A stretch of DNA of 64,000 bases from Streptomyces sp. NBC_00557 (GTDB lineage Bacteria > Actinomycetota > Actinomycetes > Streptomycetales > Streptomycetaceae), in NCBI RefSeq assembly GCF_036345995.1, contig NZ_CP107796.1, positions 3,038,001 to 3,102,000 on the forward strand, read 5' to 3'. Position 1 is the stretch's first letter. Each line of letters begins with the position of its first letter. A program made the position numbers and the translations under genes. The notes under the pieces are model-generated. The model made no database searches. It worked only from the letters and a program-made list of their open reading frames with translations, and had not been told where the DNA came from. Positions 33,351-42,259 of the stretch are shown one piece after another.

Positions 33351-33995
33351 TCACCCGTGCGGCCTCAATGAACCTGCTTCCACCGTGTCTTCCTCGCGGA
33401 TTCCTTTGACGAGCCCGCTGCGATACGCGATGCAGTCCTCGAAGGACGGCAGGAGGCCCAGGCGCCCCGCTTCCTCCAGCGTTGGCGCGGCGGCGTCCTT
33501 GCCGGAAAGGCGCGGGGCCAGTTCCTCGGGCCAGGCGATGGCCAAATCGGGGTCGAGCGGGTTGATCCCGTATTCCCGGTGCGGCGCGTATCCCTCTGAA
33601 CAGAGGTAGATGACGGTTGAATTATCCTCCAGAGCCATGAAGCCATGGCCCAGGCCTTCCGAGATATAGACGCAGCGGTGCGTCGTGTCGTCGAGCCTGA
33701 CCGCTTCCCATTTTCCGAAGCTCGGAGAACCGGTGCGGATGTCGACCACCACGTCGAGGACGGCGCCGCTGACACAGGTGACGAACTTGGCCTGGCCCGG
33801 TGGGACCGATGCGTAGTGGATGCCGCGGAGAGTGCCGAGAACGGACCGCGAGCAGTTGGCCTGCGCGAGTCGGAACCCCTGGCCGGTGGAATCAAGAAAC
33901 CGTTCCCCCTTGAACCACTCATGGAATCTGCCCCTGGTGTCCGTGAACACCTCGGGCGTGTCCACCCAGGCCCCTTCGATGCCAAGTGGCTGCAT
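33351..33995 (-). CDS. rfbC: RmlC: dTDP-4-dehydrorhamnose 3,5-epimerase
   Basis: 214 residues from ATG 33995 (AGGAGC upstream). Cupin-fold epimerase signatures are present: TDTRGRFHEWFKGERF, QANCSRSVLGTLRGIHY with the catalytic His, FVTCVSGAVLDVVVDIRTGSPSFGKW, and YISEGLGHGFMAL with the active-site Tyr/His region. The usual length is about 180-200; a C-terminal tail of about 15 residues is extra. It converts dTDP-4-keto-6-deoxyglucose to the rhamno-configured sugar. It is 29 bp downstream of rfbA in the same transcript. The gene looks intact, in contrast to rfbB and rfbD nearby. Confidence 0.93.
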   Translation of the reverse strand: MQPLGIEGAWVDTPEVFTDTRGRFHEWFKGERFLDSTGQGFRLAQANCSRSVLGTLRGIHYASVPPGQAKFVTCVSGAVLDVVVDIRTGSPSFGKWEAVRLDDTTHRCVYISEGLGHGFMALEDNSTVIYLCSEGYAPHREYGINPLDPDLAIAWPEELAPRLSGKDAAAPTLEEAGRLGLLPSFEDCIAYRSGLVKGIREEDTVEAGSLRPHG

Positions 33996-34024
33996 GTGAA
34001 TGCTCCTTTCAGCTCGCAACCGGC

Positions 34025-34957
34025 TCAGGGTCGGCCGAGCGGTTCCCGGTAGTGCGATCCGCTGCTTCTCTGGGGCAGGACGACATGCCGGTAGTCCTCC
34101 AGCAGCCCCAGCAGATAGTGGCCGTACCCGCTCTTGAGCAGAGGCTGGGCCAGTTCCCGGAGCCGGTCGTCATCGATCAGGCCGGCACGCCACACCGCTT
34201 CCTCCACGCACCCCACCTTGAGGCCCTGGCGCTCCTCGATCACCCGGACGAACTCCGACGCCTGCATCATGGAAGCGAAGGTCCCGGTGTCCAGCCATGC
34301 GGTGCCCCGGTCCAGCCGGGTGACCTGCAGCGTCCCGGCTTCCAGATAGACACGGTTGACGTCGGAGATCTCCAACTCGCCCCGGGCGCTGGGTCGCAGA
34401 CCACGGGCGATCTCCACGACGTGATGGTCGTAGAAGTAAAGGCCGGGCACGGCGTAGCGGGACTTCGGCCGGGCCGGTTTCTCTTCGATGGACAGCGCCC
34501 GGCCCGCCTCGTCGAACTCCACCACGCCGTAGGCCGAGGGGTTGGCGACCTGGTAGGCGAACACCCTCCCGCCCTTGAATTCGTCGTCGTGGCGGGCAAG
34601 CCGGGTACCCAGGCCACTCCCGTAGAAGATGTTGTCGCCCAGGATGAGGGCCACCGATTCGTCGCCGATGAAGTCGGCTCCCAGAAGGAAGGCCTGGGCA
34701 ATACCCTCCGGACGCTCCTGTGCCATGTACTCCAGCCGCAGGCCGAATTGACGACCGTCGCCGAGCAAGCGGCGGAACTGGTACTGGTCTTCGGGCGTGG
34801 TGAGGACAAGGATCTCACGCACACCGGCCATCACCAGTGTGCAAAGCGGGTAATAGATCATCGGTTTGTCGAAAACCGGCAGCAGTTGCTTCGATACCGA
34901 GCGGGTCAGTGGCCACAGTCGCGAGCCGGTACCCCCGGCCAGGAGAATTCCGCGCAT
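34025..34957 (-). CDS. rfbA: RmlA: glucose-1-phosphate thymidylyltransferase
   Basis: 310 residues from ATG 34957. Nucleotidyltransferase motifs are complete: [18 protein letters not shown], the [17 protein letters not shown] segment, [11 protein letters not shown] with metal-binding Asp, [20 protein letters not shown], and GTAWLDTGT. It makes dTDP-glucose, the first step towards dTDP-deoxyhexoses, and is feedback-regulated by dTDP-rhamnose in known homologues. No ribosome-binding site precedes the ATG; a TATGGT close to it raises the possibility of a leaderless transcript. The product is 15-20 residues longer at the C-terminus than common RmlA (YREPLGRP tail). Confidence 0.94.
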   Translation of the reverse strand: MRGILLAGGTGSRLWPLTRSVSKQLLPVFDKPMIYYPLCTLVMAGVREILVLTTPEDQYQFRRLLGDGRQFGLRLEYMAQERPEGIAQAFLLGADFIGDESVALILGDNIFYGSGLGTRLARHDDEFKGGRVFAYQVANPSAYGVVEFDEAGRALSIEEKPARPKSRYAVPGLYFYDHHVVEIARGLRPSARGELEISDVNRVYLEAGTLQVTRLDRGTAWLDTGTFASMMQASEFVRVIEERQGLKVGCVEEAVWRAGLIDDDRLRELAQPLLKSGYGHYLLGLLEDYRHVVLPQRSSGSHYREPLGRP

Positions 34958-35146
34958 GGCAGCACCATAGGTGGATTGCCTATCGGCGCCACCTCTACAC
35001 GCGATGGACGGCGTAGACGTCGAAAAGCGACGACCGACGGTCGGCCATTCGGTGGATTCTTGGCACACGGGAGTTCGGTCGAGTCCAAATGCCGCACAGG
35101 GCTGGCATCTTGATGGCCGCCAGTCTCAGTTTCCCGAGGGGTCCCG

Positions 35147-36676
35147 ATGCAAACACCACTCGCCAACGGCGCGACGGTTCCGGCGCAACAACAGGCTTAC
35201 GAGAAAACGGGGGTGGCCGGACCACCGCGCAAAGGCCGCTTCGACGGCACATGGTGGGTCTGGGCCTTGGCGGGAGCGCTGTTCGTGATGTACGCGGCGG
35301 TGTCGCTGCGGCTCCACCAGCAGATGCTCACGAGCAGCTACGACCTGGGGATCTTCCAACAGGTCGTGCGCTCGTACGCGGAAGGACATCTGCCGGTCTC
35401 CGAGGTGAAGGGCCAGGACTTTCCCGTCCTGGGGGATCACTTCTCCCCGATCCTGGCGCTCGTGGCACCCTTCTACCTGGTCTGGCGACACGCCGAGACA
35501 CTCCTCGCCGTCCAGGCCGCACTTCTCGCCGTGAGCGTCGTCCCGCTGACTCTCTGGGCGCGACGGGCCCTGGGTTCCGTGGCCGGCGCGGTGATCGGTG
35601 CCTGCTACGGGCTCTCCTGGGGAATTGCGAGTGCGGTCGGCTACGACTTCCACGAAGTGGCGTTCGCCGCTCCGCTCCTGGCGCTCTCGCTGACCGCCCT
35701 CGGGAACGGCCGGCTGACCGCCGCGGCATGCTGGGCCCTGCCCCTGCTGCTGGTGAAGGAGGACCTCGGGCTCACGGTTCTCGTCATCGGCCTCGTCATC
35801 GCCCGGCGAGGCAACCGCAGGCTCGGAACGCTCACAGCCGTGGCCGGCGTTGCCGGGACCGCGCTGGCCCTGTTCGTGATCCTGCCGGCCTTCAACCCCG
35901 GCGGGTCCTTCGCCTATTGGTCCCTGCTGCAGGGTTCCGACGCGGGCGGCCAGGGGGTGGCCGAGGGCAGTTCGGGCGGTCTGCCGCATGTGCTCTACCA
36001 GGGCACCATCGGCCTGTTCACCCCCCTGCCCAAGGTGACGACGTTCGTCCTCATGCTGGCTCCCACCCTGTTCCTGGCGCTGCGATCGCCCCTGCTGTGG
36101 ATCGCCCTGCCCACGCTGGTGTGGCGCTTCGCGTCGAACAACGGCCTGCACTGGGGGACCAGCTTCCACTACTCGCTCGTCCTGATGCCGATCGTCTTCG
36201 CAGCCTTCGTCGACGCCCTGGTGCGACGCGGGACGAGCGGGCGCGGCCTGCGCCGCTACCTCGCGGCCTCCGCCGCGATCACCCTCATGATCCTTCCGAG
36301 CTTCCCCCTCTTCGAGATCGCCCAGCCCGAGACCTGGCGCACCGACTCTCGCGTCACCGTCGCCCGTCGCCTGATCGCCATGATCCCCGACGGCGTCACG
36401 GTCCAGGCCTCCGACCATCTGGTACCCCAGCTCGCCGACCGCACGAGCGTCGGTCTCTACGGCGCCCCTGGCAGCCGTCCCGATCCCCAGTGGGTCATGG
36501 TGGACACCGAGGTGCCGCCCGAACAGCGAGCGTGGCCGGGCCAGCCGCTCAGCGTCGAGGAGGAGCAGCAGCACCTGGCAGCCGACCTCGCCCACGGATA
36601 CGAGCTGGTGTCCCTGCAGGACGGCTACATGCTGCTGCACCGCCGGACGGCGCCGAGGGGCTCGGGCCGGCCGTAG
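35147..36676 (+). CDS. DUF2079 multi-pass membrane protein
   Basis: 509 residues from ATG 35147. After a 35-residue cytoplasmic start it has about 9-10 membrane helices spread to about residue 390, then a C-terminal extracellular domain. DUF2079 features are visible: SSYDLGIFQQVVRSYAEG, GDHFSPILALVAPFY, the DFHEVAFAAPLLAL segment and KEDLGLTV. The family resembles GT-C glycosyltransferases (mannosyltransferase-like) but lacks an assigned activity. It is the last gene inside the island, and its final codons and stop coincide with the start of the right flanking repeat. Role in transferring lipid-linked sugars is inference. Confidence 0.9.
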   Translation: MQTPLANGATVPAQQQAYEKTGVAGPPRKGRFDGTWWVWALAGALFVMYAAVSLRLHQQMLTSSYDLGIFQQVVRSYAEGHLPVSEVKGQDFPVLGDHFSPILALVAPFYLVWRHAETLLAVQAALLAVSVVPLTLWARRALGSVAGAVIGACYGLSWGIASAVGYDFHEVAFAAPLLALSLTALGNGRLTAAACWALPLLLVKEDLGLTVLVIGLVIARRGNRRLGTLTAVAGVAGTALALFVILPAFNPGGSFAYWSLLQGSDAGGQGVAEGSSGGLPHVLYQGTIGLFTPLPKVTTFVLMLAPTLFLALRSPLLWIALPTLVWRFASNNGLHWGTSFHYSLVLMPIVFAAFVDALVRRGTSGRGLRRYLAASAAITLMILPSFPLFEIAQPETWRTDSRVTVARRLIAMIPDGVTVQASDHLVPQLADRTSVGLYGAPGSRPDPQWVMVDTEVPPEQRAWPGQPLSVEEEQQHLAADLAHGYELVSLQDGYMLLHRRTAPRGSGRP

Positions 36677-37283
36677 CGGAAAGGGTCCCGGAGATTCCTT
36701 TCCCTGGCCCGACTCAACTTTAGACGAAATCCAAGCTAGGATGGCTTCCTGTCAGAGCACAGGAGGCCATCCCGCATGTACGAACCGATCCGCACCAAGT
36801 CGGTCCACAGCACGAGGGCCGGCTCCGCCTCCGAATTCCCCCACCGGTCGCGCGAGGAGGAGCTGGACATCCAGCTCGCCGGGCACCTCGCCGCGCTGCT
36901 CACCGTGACCGACGAGCTGCGCGGGCTGACGCCGTCGCACGAGCTGGACACCGCTGCCGAGCGGCTCGCCGAACAGGTGGGCCGGCTCCGCGGCGGGCAC
37001 GGCCCGCTGCGGGCGGCGCCGTCCGCCGCCGGTGACCCCGTGGCGCTGCACCAGCGCGCGCACGCCCTCGCCGGCCGTGCGCTCGTGGTCGCCGCCTCGC
37101 GTGCGGACACGGCGGCGGCGATCCTCGCGGCCGAGCGGATGGACGCGCACGCCGGCGCACTGGCCGAGCCGGAGCACGACGCATCGGCGGGGGCGAAGGA
37201 GCTGAGCGCCACCGCCTGACCCCGCAGGGGCCCAGATCGGCCCCGGTCCGCGTGCACCCACAGCGGCGCGCGGACCGGGCGCC
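36670..37283 (+). repeat. Right flanking direct repeat of the 10-kb island (intact copy)
   Basis: This block is homologous to 26503-26847 and holds the intact small gene plus its flanks. It starts at the same GCCGTAGCGGA, which here supplies the stop codon of the DUF2079 gene and on the left supplies that of the aminotransferase gene. The end is GCGCGGACCGGGCGCC in both. Confidence 0.8.
36776..37219 (+). CDS. Small conserved helical protein, probably DUF6099-like
   Basis: 147 residues from ATG 36776 after an AGGAGGCC ribosome-binding site. The sequence is almost all helical and rich in Ala, Arg, Glu and His (EELDIQLAGHLAALLTVTDELRGL, LHQRAHALAGRALVVAASRADTAAAILAAERM), with no signal or membrane segment. 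I believe this matches a Streptomyces-specific family (DUF6099), but the name is from memory. It stands at the right edge of the island. A deleted, frameshifted copy is found at 26603-26790, showing that the locus was duplicated when the island formed. Function unknown. Confidence 0.8.
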   Translation: MYEPIRTKSVHSTRAGSASEFPHRSREEELDIQLAGHLAALLTVTDELRGLTPSHELDTAAERLAEQVGRLRGGHGPLRAAPSAAGDPVALHQRAHALAGRALVVAASRADTAAAILAAERMDAHAGALAEPEHDASAGAKELSATA

Positions 37284-37311
37284 ACAGTCCTCCTGACCCC
37301 TTCTTCCCTCC

Positions 37312-37488
37312 TCAGATGAAGATGAAGAAAAGGATCAGGATCACCGCCGCCAGGACCAGCCACCACACCCATGTGTGCCGGTGACCGGTCCTCGGCCGGC
37401 TCTCGGGGCCGCCGCCGCGCGGGCGGTCCTCCGCCAGCTGCGGATTCTCCGGACGATCCTGCGAGTAGAAGTCATCGCCGCCTGCCAT
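37312..37488 (-). CDS. Small single-pass membrane protein (58 aa)
   Basis: A short frame from ATG 37488 to TGA 37312, preceded by AAGGAGGG. The N-terminal 38 residues are charged and Pro/Gly-rich (DDFYSQDRPENPQ), followed by a C-terminal membrane helix (WVWWLVLAAVILILFFIFI) ending at the stop, as in tail-anchored proteins. Codon bias fits a real gene. It lies downstream of the PEPCK terminator and convergent to the small helical gene. Function unknown. Confidence 0.75.
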   Translation of the reverse strand: MAGGDDFYSQDRPENPQLAEDRPRGGGPESRPRTGHRHTWVWWLVLAAVILILFFIFI

Positions 37489-37551
37489 CCCCCATCCCTC
37501 CTTCCCTGGTCAGAGCCGGGTACCCGAGGAGCCGGAAGCCGAAGCACGGCA

Positions 37552-37587
37552 CGAGGGCCCCGCACTTTCCCTCGTGCGGGGCCCTCG
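37552..37587. terminator. Terminator hairpin after PEPCK
   Basis: A perfect 14-bp stem (CGAGGGCCCCGCAC and its complement) with an 8-base loop TTTCCCTC, 79 bp after the PEPCK stop. Confidence 0.9.
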
Positions 37588-37665
37588 GTGTTGTCACCAC
37601 GGCCGGTCGTGACGATCGCTGGTCAGGGCATCCGGACCGGCCGTGGAGTCTTTTCGACGGGCTTT

Positions 37666-39486
37666 TCAGCCCAGGCGCTCCACCAGCGCGTGGTACTGGT
37701 CCCACAGCTCCTTCGGGGTGTGGTCGCCGAAGGTGTTGAGGTGCTCGGGGATCAGGGCGGCCTCCTCGCGCCAGACCTCCTTGTCGACGGTGAGCAGGAA
37801 GTCCAGGTCGGAGTCGGACAGTTCGAGGCCGTCGGTGTCCAGCGCACCCTTGGCCGGCAGCACGCCGATCGGGGTCTCGACGCCCTCGGCCTTGCCCTCC
37901 AGGCGCTCCACGATCCACTTCAGCACGCGGGAGTTCTCGCCGAAGCCGGGCCAGACGAACGTGCCCTCGTCGTTCTTGCGGAACCAGTTGACGTAGTAGA
38001 TCTTCGGCAGCTTGGACTGGTCCTTGTCCTTGGCCACGTCGACCCAGTGGGCCATGTAGTCGCCCATGTTGTAGCCGCAGAACGGCAGCATGGCGAACGG
38101 GTCGCGGCGCAGCTCGCCGACCTTGCCCTCGGCGGCGGCGGTCTTCTCGGAGGCCACGTTGGCGCCGAGGAAGACGCCGTGGTTCCAGTCGAAGGACTCG
38201 GTCACGAGCGGTACGGCGCTGGCGCGGCGGCCGCCGAAGAGGATCGCGGAGATCGGCACGCCCTTGGGGTCCTCCCACTCGGGCGCGATGATCGGGCACT
38301 GCGAGGCCGGCACGGTGAAGCGGGCGTTGGGGTGGGCGGCCGGGGTCCCGGAGGCGGGCGTCCAGTCGTTGCCCTTCCAGTCCGTGAGGTGGGCCGGGGG
38401 CTCCTCGGTCATGCCCTCCCACCACACGTCGCCGTCGTCGGTGAGCGCGACGTTGGTGAAGACCGCGTTGCCCCAGAGGGTCTTCATCGCGTTGGCGTTG
38501 GTGTGCTCGCCGGTGCCGGGCGCGACGCCGAAGAAGCCGGCCTCGGGGTTGATCGCGTACAGGCGGCCGTCCTCGCCGAAGCGCATCCAGGCGATGTCGT
38601 CGCCGATGGTCTCCACGGTCCAGCCGGAGATCGTGGGCTCCAGCATGGCGAGGTTGGTCTTGCCGCAGGCGCTCGGGAAGGCGGCGGCGACGTACTTGGA
38701 CTCGCCCTGCGGCGGGGTGAGCTTGAGGATCAGCATGTGCTCGGCGAGCCAGCCCTCGTCACGCGCCATGACCGAGGCGATACGCAGCGCGTAGCACTTC
38801 TTGCCGAGCAGGGCGTTGCCGCCGTAGCCGGAGCCGTACGACCAGATCTCGCGGTCCTCGGGGAAGTGCGAGATGTACTTGGTGGAGTTGCACGGCCACG
38901 GAACGTCCTCCTGGCCCTCCTCCAGCGGGGCGCCGAGGGAGTGGACGGCCTTGACGAAGAAGCCGCTGTCGCCGAGTTCGTCGAGGACGGCCTGACCCAT
39001 GCGCGTCATGGTGCGCATGGAGACGGCGACGTACGCGGAGTCGGTGATCTCCACGCCGATCGCGGAGAGCGGGGAGCCGAGCGGGCCCATGCAGAACGGG
39101 ACGACGTACATGGTGCGGCCCCGCATGGAGCCGCGGAACAGGCCTTTCTCGCCGGTGAAGATCTCCCGCATCTCGGCGGGGGCCTTCCAGTTGTTGGTCG
39201 GTCCGGCGTCCTCCTCCTTCTCGGAGCAGATGAAGGTCCGGTCCTCGACGCGTGCGACGTCGGTCGGGTCGGAGGCCGCGTAGTAGGAGTTGGGGCGCTT
39301 GATCGGGTCGAGCTTCTTGAAGGTGCCCTTGGCGACGAGCTCTTCGCAGAGTCGGTCGTACTCCGCTTCCGACCCGTCGCACCAGACGACCCTGTCCGGC
39401 TGCGTCAGTTCGGCGATCTCGTCGACCCAGGAGATCAGTTCCTGGTGGTTGGTGGGAACGGTGGAAGCCGAGTTGTCGCGCGCCAC
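37666..39486 (-). CDS. pckG: Phosphoenolpyruvate carboxykinase (GTP)
   Basis: 606 residues from GTG 39486 (AGGAGC upstream), the normal length for the GTP-dependent family. The P-loop-like kinase motif is [16 protein letters not shown], the metal/PEP-binding stretch is [33 protein letters not shown] in parts, and the GTP-dependent family signature includes [12 protein letters not shown] and [12 protein letters not shown]. It converts oxaloacetate and GTP to PEP, CO2 and GDP in gluconeogenesis and anaplerotic balance. It is monocistronic with a strong terminator. A direct repeat just upstream may be regulatory. Confidence 0.97.
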   Translation of the reverse strand: MARDNSASTVPTNHQELISWVDEIAELTQPDRVVWCDGSEAEYDRLCEELVAKGTFKKLDPIKRPNSYYAASDPTDVARVEDRTFICSEKEEDAGPTNNWKAPAEMREIFTGEKGLFRGSMRGRTMYVVPFCMGPLGSPLSAIGVEITDSAYVAVSMRTMTRMGQAVLDELGDSGFFVKAVHSLGAPLEEGQEDVPWPCNSTKYISHFPEDREIWSYGSGYGGNALLGKKCYALRIASVMARDEGWLAEHMLILKLTPPQGESKYVAAAFPSACGKTNLAMLEPTISGWTVETIGDDIAWMRFGEDGRLYAINPEAGFFGVAPGTGEHTNANAMKTLWGNAVFTNVALTDDGDVWWEGMTEEPPAHLTDWKGNDWTPASGTPAAHPNARFTVPASQCPIIAPEWEDPKGVPISAILFGGRRASAVPLVTESFDWNHGVFLGANVASEKTAAAEGKVGELRRDPFAMLPFCGYNMGDYMAHWVDVAKDKDQSKLPKIYYVNWFRKNDEGTFVWPGFGENSRVLKWIVERLEGKAEGVETPIGVLPAKGALDTDGLELSDSDLDFLLTVDKEVWREEAALIPEHLNTFGDHTPKELWDQYHALVERLG

Positions 39487-39498
39487 GGTTGCTCCTAA

Positions 39499-39528
39499 GT
39501 GAGGGATTTATGCCCTTGTGAGGGATTT
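39499..39528 (-). promoter_or_regulatory. Direct repeat in the PEPCK leader
   Basis: GTGAGGGATTT occurs twice (39499-39509 and 39518-39528 on the plus strand; AAATCCCTCAC read in the gene's direction) with a 19-bp period, 13-42 bp upstream of the start codon. Two turns of helix apart, they could be operator half-sites. The remaining 267 bp to the next gene show nothing else. Confidence 0.4.
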
Positions 39529-39795
39529 TGTCCTTTGCCCCGTGGGGGCTGCGACCCGGACGCTTCACGGGGGTGCTCATCCGGTGCCGACCGCACTCAT
39601 TTGATCATCCGCCCACAGTGCCCATATGTCCAGGGGAGGTCACAGGTGAGCGAAGTGAGGAAGACCACGGTTTCCAGGGCTGTTTGCGTTCCCTTTACGT
39701 CCAGGTTTGTGTCACCTGAAGGTCTTTTTGCGTTCGATCGACCTTCGATCGGCCAAGTCCCGCTCTCACACCCGACTTACGGTGGCGTAGGTACC

Positions 39796-40518
39796 ATGCC
39801 CCGCATGACTGCGTCCGCCCCCGACGCGCCCACGGAGACGCCGGCCGACGGCCGCGGCCCCACGGCGCTCTCTCTGCCGCACCCGGTCAAGCCCAGGCTG
39901 CGCGGCTGGCTGCATCTCGCCATGTTCCCGGCCGTGCTCATCGCGGGCCTCGTGCTCACCGCGCTCGCCGACTCCCCCAGAGGCCGCATAGCCTGCGGGA
40001 TCTACGTCCTCACAGCCTGCCTGCTGTTCGGCGTCAGCGCGCTGTACCACCGGGGCAACTGGAGCCCCCGGATGGACGGCGTCCTGCGCCGCCTCGATCA
40101 CGCCAACATCTTCCTGATCATCGCCGGCACCTACACCCCGCTGACCCTGCTGCTCCTGCCGGGCGCCAAGGGCCAGTGGCTGCTGTGGGGCATCTGGGCC
40201 GCGGCGGCCGCCGGCATCGTCTTCCGCGTCTTCTGGGTCGGCGCCCCTCGCTGGCTGTACACGCCCTGCTACATCGCGATGGGCTGGGCGGCCGTCTTCT
40301 TCCTGCCCGACTTCCTGCGCACCGGCGGCATCGCCGTCCTGGTCCTGGTGGTCACCGGCGGCCTGCTCTACAGCGCGGGCGGCGTCGTCTACGGCATCAA
40401 GCGCCCGAACCCGTCACCGCGCTGGTTCGGCTTCCACGAGGTCTTCCACTCCTTCACCCTGGCCGCGTTCGTGGTGCACTACGTGGGGATCTCGCTGGTG
40501 GCGTACCAGCACACATAG
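39796..40518 (+). CDS. Hemolysin III/TrhA-family membrane protein (PAQR)
   Basis: 240 residues from ATG 39796 (ATG 39805 is an alternative; no strong ribosome-binding site). Seven predicted membrane helices carry PAQR-family residues: SALYHRGNWSP with the first His, RRLDHANIFLIIAGTYTPL with Asp and His, and HEVFHSFTLAAFVVHYVG with the C-terminal His pair. Those residues form the metal site in PAQR/hemolysin III proteins. Bacterial members affect membrane-fluidity or energetics; hemolysis is not implied. The frame upstream of the chosen ATG has no coding character. Confidence 0.92.
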   Translation: MPRMTASAPDAPTETPADGRGPTALSLPHPVKPRLRGWLHLAMFPAVLIAGLVLTALADSPRGRIACGIYVLTACLLFGVSALYHRGNWSPRMDGVLRRLDHANIFLIIAGTYTPLTLLLLPGAKGQWLLWGIWAAAAAGIVFRVFWVGAPRWLYTPCYIAMGWAAVFFLPDFLRTGGIAVLVLVVTGGLLYSAGGVVYGIKRPNPSPRWFGFHEVFHSFTLAAFVVHYVGISLVAYQHT

Positions 40519-40622
40519 ACAGTTACCTGCACTTTTCTCCTCGGGCCGCGGCGTCGACGCCGCGGCCTTTCACATGCGGCCGAAGAGGGTTCCGCTACGA
40601 CGGCGAGCCCCCGACACCGGCA

Positions 40623-40672
40623 TTGACAGTAGCCAGTTTTTCAGAGTCACTAGCATTTCACGGCAACTGTCA
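40623..40672 (+). promoter_or_regulatory. Possible promoter/operator upstream of the TetR gene
   Basis: A TTGACA (40623-40628) lies within a comparatively AT-rich 50-bp stretch. Arms TGACAGT (40624-40630) and ACTGTCA (40666-40672) form a 7-bp inverted repeat across it. No convincing -10 is placed at 17 bp. Autoregulation by the TetR protein is a guess from position. Confidence 0.35.
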
Positions 40673-40795
40673 CTCACCCGCAGGGATGCTGCCGCGCGCC
40701 ACGGCATGGGCGTCGTGCTGCTCGTCTGCGGCGTCGCCGCCCTGCTCGCGGGCCGGCGGGCCCGGCGTGGTCGCGGTGCCGGAGGATGCCCGACA

Positions 40796-41449
40796 ATGAC
40801 CACCATGACGGCAGCACGCTCCCCCCTCTCCCCCGCCGGCCGGCCCCAGCTCGGCCTGCGGGAACGCAAGAAGATCAAGACACGGGAGGCGATCCGCGCC
40901 GCGACGTACGGCCTGATCCGGGAGCAGGGCTACGACGCCACGACCATCGAGCAGATCGCCGAGCGGGCCGAGGTGTCGCCGTCGACCGTCTTCCGCTACT
41001 TCCCGACCAAGGAGGACATCGTCCTCTCGGACGAGTACGACCCGCTGATGGGCGAGGAACTGCGCGCCCGCCCCGCCGACGAGCCGCTGATCGACTCGCT
41101 GCGGCACGTCATGCACCTCGCCCTCGACGCGAGCCTCGCGGAGGAGCCCGAGGTGGTCCGGCTGCGGACGCACCTCGGCGCCCAGGTCCCCGCCGTCCGC
41201 TCCCGGATGTTCGAGAGCATGTCGCGGACCGGGACCCTGCTGCGCGAGGTCCTCGGCGAGCGCACCGGCCTGGACCCGCAGAGCCTCGAGGTGCGCGTCT
41301 ACGCCATGTCCCTCATCGGCGGCCTGATGGAGGCCTCCATGTACTGGGCGGAGAACGACTTCCAGGGCGACCTCCGCGACCATGTGAACCGGGCCCTGGA
41401 CGTCCTGGAGCACGGCCTGCCGGGGAAGACCGCGGGGGAAAACCGCTGA
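40796..41449 (+). CDS. TetR-family transcriptional regulator
   Basis: 217 residues from ATG 40796. The N-terminal helix-turn-helix spans about residues 25-70 (KTREAIRAATYGLIREQGYDATTIEQIAERAEVSPSTVFRYFPTKEDIV, given here in part as AERAEVSPSTVFRYFP). The ligand-binding helices follow, with a Trp/Tyr-containing segment (SMYWAENDF). The frame continues upstream for 70 codons with a hydrophobic patch, but those codons lack clear coding bias. It is downstream of the hemolysin III gene in the same direction. Targets are not evident; the inverted repeat at 40624-40672 may be an operator. Confidence 0.92.
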   Translation: MTTMTAARSPLSPAGRPQLGLRERKKIKTREAIRAATYGLIREQGYDATTIEQIAERAEVSPSTVFRYFPTKEDIVLSDEYDPLMGEELRARPADEPLIDSLRHVMHLALDASLAEEPEVVRLRTHLGAQVPAVRSRMFESMSRTGTLLREVLGERTGLDPQSLEVRVYAMSLIGGLMEASMYWAENDFQGDLRDHVNRALDVLEHGLPGKTAGENR

Positions 41450-41482
41450 GGCCGGGCCGGTCCGGCGTGCGATGCTGACGGG

Positions 41483-42214
41483 ATGAACGGCCCCGAGATC
41501 CGCGTCGAAGTCGCGCCCGCGCTGCACCTGTTCGTGCCGGCCGCCCGCCGTGCCGGCGCCACACCCCTGGCCACGGACGGCGTCTCGACCCTCGGCCATG
41601 TCGTCGAGTCCCTCGGCGTCCCGCTGACCGAGGTCGGCGCGCTGGTGGTGGACGGCCGCGAGGTGCCGGTGTCCCACCTCCCGCGGGCCGGCGAGACGGT
41701 GAGCGTACGGCCCGTCCGGCGCCCGCAGCGGGTCCCCGGCGCCCCGCTGCGCTTCCTCCTCGACGTCCACCTCGGCACGCTCGCCCGCCGGCTGCGCCTG
41801 CTCGGCGTGGACACGGCGTACGAATCGACCGACATCGGCGACGCGGCGCTGGCCGCCCGCTCGGCGGCGGAGCAGCGGGTGATGCTCAGCCGCGACCGGG
41901 GCCTGCTGCGCCGCCGCGAGCTCTTCGCCGGCGCCTTCGTCTACAGCACCCGGCCCGACGACCAACTGCACGACGTCCTCGACCGCTTCGCCCCCGACCT
42001 GCACCCGTGGACCCGCTGCACCGCCTGCAACGGCCTGCTGAGGGAGGCCACGAAGGACGAGGTCGCCGACCAGCTCGAGCACGGCACCCAGCGCACCTAC
42101 GACGTCTTCGCCCAGTGCACCGAGTGCGGCCGCGCCTATTGGAAGGGCGCGCATCACGAACAGCTGGAGGCGGTCGTGGAGCGGGCGTTGAGCATGCGCG
42201 CCGAGGGCGACTGA
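41483..42214 (+). CDS. MoaD-like plus Mut7-C (PIN-like RNase) protein
   Basis: 243 residues from ATG 41483, 33 bp after the TetR gene. The first 85 residues form a ubiquitin/MoaD-like beta-grasp (HVVESLGVPLTEVGALVVDGREVPV, GETVSVRPV). The rest is a Mut7-C domain: RFLLDVHLGTLARRLRLLGVDTAYE with the first acidic residue, MLSRDRGLLRRRELF, and a zinc ribbon with CTACNG and CTECGR Cys pairs. Mut7-C proteins are PIN-related putative RNases. The beta-grasp fusion is seen in many actinobacteria. Substrate unknown. Confidence 0.92.
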   Translation: MNGPEIRVEVAPALHLFVPAARRAGATPLATDGVSTLGHVVESLGVPLTEVGALVVDGREVPVSHLPRAGETVSVRPVRRPQRVPGAPLRFLLDVHLGTLARRLRLLGVDTAYESTDIGDAALAARSAAEQRVMLSRDRGLLRRRELFAGAFVYSTRPDDQLHDVLDRFAPDLHPWTRCTACNGLLREATKDEVADQLEHGTQRTYDVFAQCTECGRAYWKGAHHEQLEAVVERALSMRAEGD

Positions 42215-42259
42215 GCACGGTGCACCGGGCCGCTCGGCCCGCCCTCGGCGCGCTGCTCC

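Noticed and set aside
34958..35146. Search for an integrase attachment site or tRNA at island borders.
   Set aside because: No tRNA-like cloverleaf, integrase or perfect att-type repeat was found; the only border repeats are the diverged small-gene copies.
40574..40795. In-frame 70-codon extension upstream of the TetR gene with a hydrophobic patch.
   Set aside because: Codon bias is poor, there is no ribosome-binding site for it, and TetR proteins normally start just before the helix-turn-helix.
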